Assembly (NCBI GenBank): GCA_028280025.1
Contig: JANQMO010000060.1
Coordinates: 1-64,000 of the forward strand
Direction of reading: 5' to 3'
Length of the DNA stretch: 64,000 bases
DNA from: Chlorobium sp.
GTDB lineage: Bacteria; Bacteroidota; Chlorobiia; Chlorobiales; Chlorobiaceae
Shown: piece after piece, positions 60,133 to 64,000 of the stretch
Layout: every line of letters starts with the position of its first letter
Numbering within the stretch: position 1 is the first letter of the stretch
Position numbers and translations under genes: made by a program
The notes under the pieces: generated by a model
Told to the model about the DNA's origin: nothing
Database searches by the model: none
Seen by the model: only the letters and a program-made list of their open reading frames with translations

Positions 60133-61845
60133 TTATTGCTTGATCAGGATTTGCTCATTGTGTCCGGGATAGAGCTGCAGCAGCACCCCTTTATCCATCA
60201 TCGCGTTCCATTGATCCATCAGCATTCCTTTACCGTCGTTGCATTGAACGTTGTTCGGCCTCAGCAGTATCGGGATACGGATGGTTTGTTCCGGTTTGAG
60301 AGGCGGAATGTTGATGTAATAATCCTTCGGCTGGAAAGGAAAATAAAAGGCCTCTTTCTGCTGATGGAGCAGGCAGCTTATCGCATCGGTAGCTTTTGCT
60401 GTCGGATTGGAAACCTCGAGGAGTAGCATGGCGTCGCGGTACTGGTATTTGGGATTCAGCCTGAGCCACTTGCTGCCGTCGGCTCCGTTTTGCGCGGTTT
60501 TTCTGACTTTCGATTCCAGATGGTTGATCACTTGCGTCACATCGTCCTCCGACAGGTAAAGCGAGACCTCCGAAGCGATCTGAGCGACAAGGTACTCTTT
60601 GCCGAGGCTCATCATGTCATCGAAATTGGGAATCGACGGTGGCATACCCATAGCAGCCATGCCGTAGTCCAGACCGAGTTTGAAAGCCTTCTGACAGTTA
60701 TCTCCGCACCCGACGGTATTCTTTGCCAGGGAAATGGCGAGCTCCAGTGCTTTTTGCTTCAGGTCGTCATAGGCATCGGCAACCCGATTGATGCAGTCCT
60801 TCACGAGCCCGACCAGGCTTTCCCAGGCATCGGTGAGCACTTCCCCGGCGTTTTTCGAGCCATCGTCACGCGGGAAAAAAATTTCATCGTCTTTGCTGTA
60901 GCCGAACATCGGCATGTCTTTCGTCACGATAAAGTGACGATCCCAGTCGGACATGTAAGGCTGGAAGGGCTCGTAGCTGACAATACTGATTTCCGGTGCG
61001 TGTATATCCGGGCGCTCAGGATTGGGATTGGGATCGCCGTACCAGGTGAATTGTGAACTGCCCGGTGTCGAGAGACGCATGATTGCGGGCTGTGAGGGGG
61101 TGGCTGTCAGATTGTTCTTGTTGTCAACCGTTATAATACGGACATAAAGCGAATAGGCGCGAGGGATTTCCGCAGTTCGTTTGAAGCGCGGTGTTGTGTC
61201 TGACTGCTGATATTCCGGTTTTTTCTGAGTTACTTTTGTCAGCGTCGGCAACGATTTTTTCTGCAAAGTCAGCGGCTGCTTCTGCTTGAACTGTTGCTTT
61301 TTCAGGGTAGGAGCCAGTGTTTTTGCCGTCGATGCTCCCTGTCCGGACAGGGATACGGAAAGATCGATGGTGAAAAATGGTTGTTGTCCGGTGCCGGACC
61401 ACTTTTGTATTGTACCTGTTTTCAATAGGCCCGGAGGTGATTGCCAGTTGTCGAAGCCGGACGGGAACGGGAACATCGAAACCTGGTAGATAGCTTTTGC
61501 AAAGCCGGTCTGTTCGGTCGACCATGACACCCACCATTTTTCAAGCTGCTTTTCAGCCGATTCGCTGCCGATGTGAACCCGCACTTCCGGTCTGCACTGG
61601 AAATGTTCCTTGCCTGGTTCACCCCTGCCGTCCCAGAGGAGAACGGTGGTTTTCGACGAGGGCAGAAGGCTCGATGACGATGGTTTCGACAGGATTGCTT
61701 TCGACGGGGTTGTTTTTTTGAATTTCGGCAGAAGTGTCGTCTGGCAGAGGCCATCGTTGCTGCCGGCTGAACCAAGGAGTACAAGAAAAAACGTCAGAAG
61801 AGCAGCTGCCGGGCTGGAGAATCGTGGTATAACCATAGGTTTCAT
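60133..61845 (-). CDS. large exported protein of unknown function
   Basis: A 570-residue protein starting with a signal peptide (AAALLTFFLVLLGSAGSNDGLC). After it comes a K/S/P-rich linker (LPKFKKTTPSKAILSK), a beta-rich part with tryptophans (KQLEKWWVSWSTEQTGFA), a second low-complexity basic linker near residues 180-220 (LKKQQFKQKQPLTLQKKS), and a C-terminal part with a helical segment (KQKALELAISLAKNTVGCGDNCQKAFKLGLDYG) and a CxxxC pair. It resembles the secreted protein at 452-1756 in having a signal, Ig-like strands and basic linkers, but I see no clear homology. Function unknown; surface exposure is likely. Confidence 0.6.
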   Translation of the reverse strand: MKPMVIPRFSSPAAALLTFFLVLLGSAGSNDGLCQTTLLPKFKKTTPSKAILSKPSSSSLLPSSKTTVLLWDGRGEPGKEHFQCRPEVRVHIGSESAEKQLEKWWVSWSTEQTGFAKAIYQVSMFPFPSGFDNWQSPPGLLKTGTIQKWSGTGQQPFFTIDLSVSLSGQGASTAKTLAPTLKKQQFKQKQPLTLQKKSLPTLTKVTQKKPEYQQSDTTPRFKRTAEIPRAYSLYVRIITVDNKNNLTATPSQPAIMRLSTPGSSQFTWYGDPNPNPERPDIHAPEISIVSYEPFQPYMSDWDRHFIVTKDMPMFGYSKDDEIFFPRDDGSKNAGEVLTDAWESLVGLVKDCINRVADAYDDLKQKALELAISLAKNTVGCGDNCQKAFKLGLDYGMAAMGMPPSIPNFDDMMSLGKEYLVAQIASEVSLYLSEDDVTQVINHLESKVRKTAQNGADGSKWLRLNPKYQYRDAMLLLEVSNPTAKATDAISCLLHQQKEAFYFPFQPKDYYINIPPLKPEQTIRIPILLRPNNVQCNDGKGMLMDQWNAMMDKGVLLQLYPGHNEQILIKQ

Positions 61846-61874
61846 GATTGTTTGTTCTATGCATTCACTCTGGT

Positions 61875-62699
61875 TTATCCTTCATCCTGTTTAACCTGTT
61901 TCCATATCGCATCGAGTGATTCGTCGGAGTGTTCCTGCCAGCTCATTCCGGACTGTTTGACCAGTTCCTCGAGAGCCATGAACCGCTTTATGAACTTGTT
62001 GGTCGATTTACGCAGCGAATCTTCCGGATTGGTGCCGATAAATCTGCTATAGTTGACGATGGTGAAAAGAATGTCCCCGAATTCGGCTTCTTTTTCTTCT
62101 TTTGTCCCGGCATTTCTCAGTTCACCGATTTCCTCGGTGAGTTTTTCGAGCACCTTTTCAGCGTTCTCCCAGTCGAAACCGACGCCCGAAACCTTTTTCT
62201 GTACCCGGTATGCCCGCAGCAGTTCGCTCATGGCTTTCGGTACGCCGTCAAGAAGGCTTCGTCGTCCTTTTTCCTTGAGTTTCAGGGTTTCCCAGTTCTT
62301 CAGGACATCCTGTTCATTCTTGGCCTGTATTTCACCGAACACATGCGGATGGCGGCTGATCAGCTTGTCGCAGAGAGCGTCGAACACTTCCGAAAAGGTG
62401 AATTTGCCGGATTCTTCTGCCAATTCGACCTGAAAGGTCACGTGCAGTAAAAGGTCGCCCAGCTCTTTTTTCAACTCCCGGTCGTCGTTCTCGTCGATAG
62501 CATGGACCAGCTCGTAGCTTTCTTCGAGAAGCAGGTGGGCGAGCGATGACGGAGTTTGTTTCCTGTCCCATGGGCATTGCGACCGGAGGACGGTGACAAG
62601 TTTGACTACGCGGTCAAATTTGTCCTGAACGCTGTTTCCGGTGTTCTCGAGAATATCCCGTTTCAGTTTCTCGATATCTTTCTCGTGCGCTTGAGTCAT
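61875..62699 (-). CDS. mazG: nucleoside triphosphate pyrophosphohydrolase MazG
   Basis: Hydrolyses NTPs to NMP and pyrophosphate, protecting nucleotide pools. Tandem MazG domains: LLLEESYELVHAIDENDDRELKKELGDLLLHVTFQVEL (EExxE and ELGD) and LTEEIGELRNAGTKEEKEAEFGDILFTIVNYSRFIG. The start at 62699 (MTQAHEKD) gives 274 residues; the longer frame has no support. Confidence 0.93.
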   Translation of the reverse strand: MTQAHEKDIEKLKRDILENTGNSVQDKFDRVVKLVTVLRSQCPWDRKQTPSSLAHLLLEESYELVHAIDENDDRELKKELGDLLLHVTFQVELAEESGKFTFSEVFDALCDKLISRHPHVFGEIQAKNEQDVLKNWETLKLKEKGRRSLLDGVPKAMSELLRAYRVQKKVSGVGFDWENAEKVLEKLTEEIGELRNAGTKEEKEAEFGDILFTIVNYSRFIGTNPEDSLRKSTNKFIKRFMALEELVKQSGMSWQEHSDESLDAIWKQVKQDEG

Positions 62700-63132
62700 G
62701 GTTATCGGTTGTAGTATTCTATCCAGGCCTGGTGCAAGCAAAGTTAATATTACCTAAACTGAGCGTTTCAACAAATGCTCAATAAGAGTAAGCTTATAAA
62801 ATAAAGTCTTTTATACTGTTAACAAGCATGACTATACGTCGCCTGTCGGGTGCGGGAAAATAACCGATAAAGAACCGCATTTGTAGAAATCCCGACAAGT
62901 CGGGAAATGCCGATCATGCCGCATCTGCTTCGTTATAGGGAACTTGCGTCCCGACGTGTCGGGATACAGCGGCGTTCCCTGTGCCTTGCATCTGTGGCCC
63001 TGTGAAATATACGATCTTGATTTCACGGGGCTCGGCAATCGCTCAATTTAGGTATTATATGGGCAATATTCCGTACTTTTGATCAATGCTTCTATGGCGC
63101 GGACGGGTAAGGTCTCTACTGAAAGGTTGACA
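62700..63132. repeat. 433-base gap with two TCCCGAC palindromes
   Basis: No gene is seen between divergent mazG and the SDR. TCCCGACAAGTCGGGA (62890-62905) and TCCCGACGTGTCGGGA (62949-62964) are near-identical 16-base palindromes. The SDR promoter must lie in this gap. Confidence 0.65.
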
Positions 63133-63804
63133 ATGGAGTTGAGCGGAAAAGTTGCGGTTGTGACCGGGTCGAGCTCGGGAATTGGTCTGGAGCTGTGCAT
63201 TTTGCTGTGCAGCAAAGGCGCAAAGGTTTATGGACTGAGCCGCAGGGAATCCAGTATCGGTCATGCTGGTTTTTTGTGGCTTAAAACCGACGTGACGCAG
63301 CCGCTCGATATCGACAGGTCGTTCGATACCATATTCAGCCGGCATGAGCACGTTGACCTCCTGGTCAATAATGCCGGGTTCGGGGTATTCGGGGATGTGG
63401 AATCCATTCATCCCGAAACCAGGCAGAGGCTTATAGCGACCAATCTTACGGCACCGTTTCTCTGTACCAGAAAAGTCGTGCCCGGCATGAAGAGACAGCA
63501 ATCCGGGACTATTGTAAACATATCATCGATAGCCGGAAAACGCGGCTTCAAGGGAGGGTCGGCATATTGCGCGTCGAAGTTCGGCGTCAACGGATTTTCC
63601 GAAGCATTGATGGAGGACTTGCGCGAATTCGGGATAAGGGTCTGTTCGGTCAATCCCGGCTCGACAGATACCGAATTTTTCGATCTGGCAGGTATAGAAC
63701 CAAAAAAGCTGATGAAAACAGAAGAACTTGCACGTTTCGTTCTTTCCCTGATAGAGCTTCCCGATACCATGCTGCCGGACCAGATACAGGTCAGACCGCT
63801 CTAA
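63133..63804 (+). CDS. short-chain dehydrogenase/reductase
   Basis: A 223-residue classical SDR: VVTGSSSGIGLELCILL binds NAD(P), NNAGFGVFGDVES and AYCASKFGVNGFSEAL (Tyr-x3-Lys) form the active site. The start at 63133 (MELSGKVAV) is preferred over 63079. Substrate unknown; 17 bases upstream of mnmE and probably co-transcribed. Confidence 0.87.
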   Translation: MELSGKVAVVTGSSSGIGLELCILLCSKGAKVYGLSRRESSIGHAGFLWLKTDVTQPLDIDRSFDTIFSRHEHVDLLVNNAGFGVFGDVESIHPETRQRLIATNLTAPFLCTRKVVPGMKRQQSGTIVNISSIAGKRGFKGGSAYCASKFGVNGFSEALMEDLREFGIRVCSVNPGSTDTEFFDLAGIEPKKLMKTEELARFVLSLIELPDTMLPDQIQVRPL

Positions 63805-63821
63805 TTGAATGAACCTTATTT

Positions 63822-64000
63822 ATGACCAGTTCGTTGGAACAATCTCTGCAAGGCGAGCCGGTTGCGGCCATTGCCACTCCTGTCGGTGTGGGAGCGCTTG
63901 CGATTGTCAGGATGACAGGAGACGGGGTACTCGGAATTGCCGACAGGGTGTTCAAGAAAGCGCGATCGGCGGAGGGGTCTCTTGCCGACTCTTCCGGATA
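63822..64000 (+). CDS. mnmE: tRNA modification GTPase MnmE, N-terminal part
   Basis: The frame begins ATG at 63822 and runs off the window after about 59 residues. GEPVAAIATPVGVGALAIVRMTGDGVLGIADRVF is the family N-terminus (tetrahydrofolate-binding domain). MnmE with MnmG modifies the wobble uridine of several tRNAs. Confidence 0.93.
   Translation, partial: MTSSLEQSLQGEPVAAIATPVGVGALAIVRMTGDGVLGIADRVFKKARSAEGSLADSSG

Noticed and set aside
1..64000. CRISPR array, rRNA genes, prophage or replication origin
   Set aside because: No evenly spaced direct repeats, rRNA segments, phage structural genes or DnaA-box clusters were noticed.

Overview
The window looks like chromosomal DNA of a green sulfur bacterium (Chlorobi/Chlorobiaceae). 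The main pointer is a chlorophyllide a reductase subunit (bchZ) next to a set of housekeeping genes, with roughly 50% G+C by eye. A Prosthecochloris- or Chlorobium-like organism is the best guess; the genus is an inference from general knowledge, not a search result. The window opens inside one gene (baeRF-type protein) and closes inside another (mnmE).

Layout. 0.0-4.6 kb: a truncated eRF1-like gene, a secreted protein, a thioesterase, a TPR protein, a GT9 glycosyltransferase and exonuclease III. 4.6-6.7 kb: the rpsF-ssb-rpsR-rplI operon with a promoter, a foldable 5' leader and a terminator. 7.2-15.6 kb (minus strand): an HNH nuclease and a GH3 glycosidase, then bchZ, thrS, infC, rpmI, rplT and pheS. 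15.9-24.6 kb (minus): the fatty-acid/phospholipid cluster DUF177-rpmF-plsX-fabH-fabD-fabG-acpP-fabF-rnc, followed by gcvPB. tRNA-Asn is at 24.8 kb. 25.2-29.5 kb: an SDR, an NlpE/META lipoprotein, and leuA preceded by a leucine-rich leader peptide and an attenuator-like terminator. 29.7-32.7 kb: a tightly overlapping zur-znuA-znuC-znuB zinc uptake operon. 32.8-39.3 kb: a HAD phosphatase-like protein, a Ca2+/Na+ antiporter, crcB with DUF190, hemL, recO and an FmdB zinc ribbon. 39.3-42 kb: a MITE-like element and a pair of inverted repeats flanking a divergent OstA/LptA-like gene and a WecB-like gene. 42-51 kb: an accessory stretch with a lipocalin-like protein, a methyltransferase and its broken copy, GNATs, a thioesterase, a BioB-like radical SAM enzyme, an FkbM methyltransferase, DUF169, a FemAB/GNAT-like protein, a RAYT transposase with its own inverted ends, and a VapBC-type toxin-antitoxin pair. 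51-54 kb: an M23 peptidase, a metallophosphoesterase and prfB with a programmed frameshift. 54-59.5 kb: glgE and a treS-maltokinase fusion, i.e. trehalose to maltose-1-phosphate to alpha-glucan. 59.8-64 kb: two proteins of unknown function, mazG, an SDR and the start of mnmE.

Regulation and repeats. The strongest regulatory find is the leuA attenuator at 27.6-27.8 kb: leader peptide, antiterminator and terminator can all be drawn. Intergenic gaps are full of dispersed short palindromes of the type GTAGGGGC...GCCC, TCCCGAC...GTCGGGA palindromes, ACTG-word repeats and small inverted-repeat elements, while coding regions are clean.
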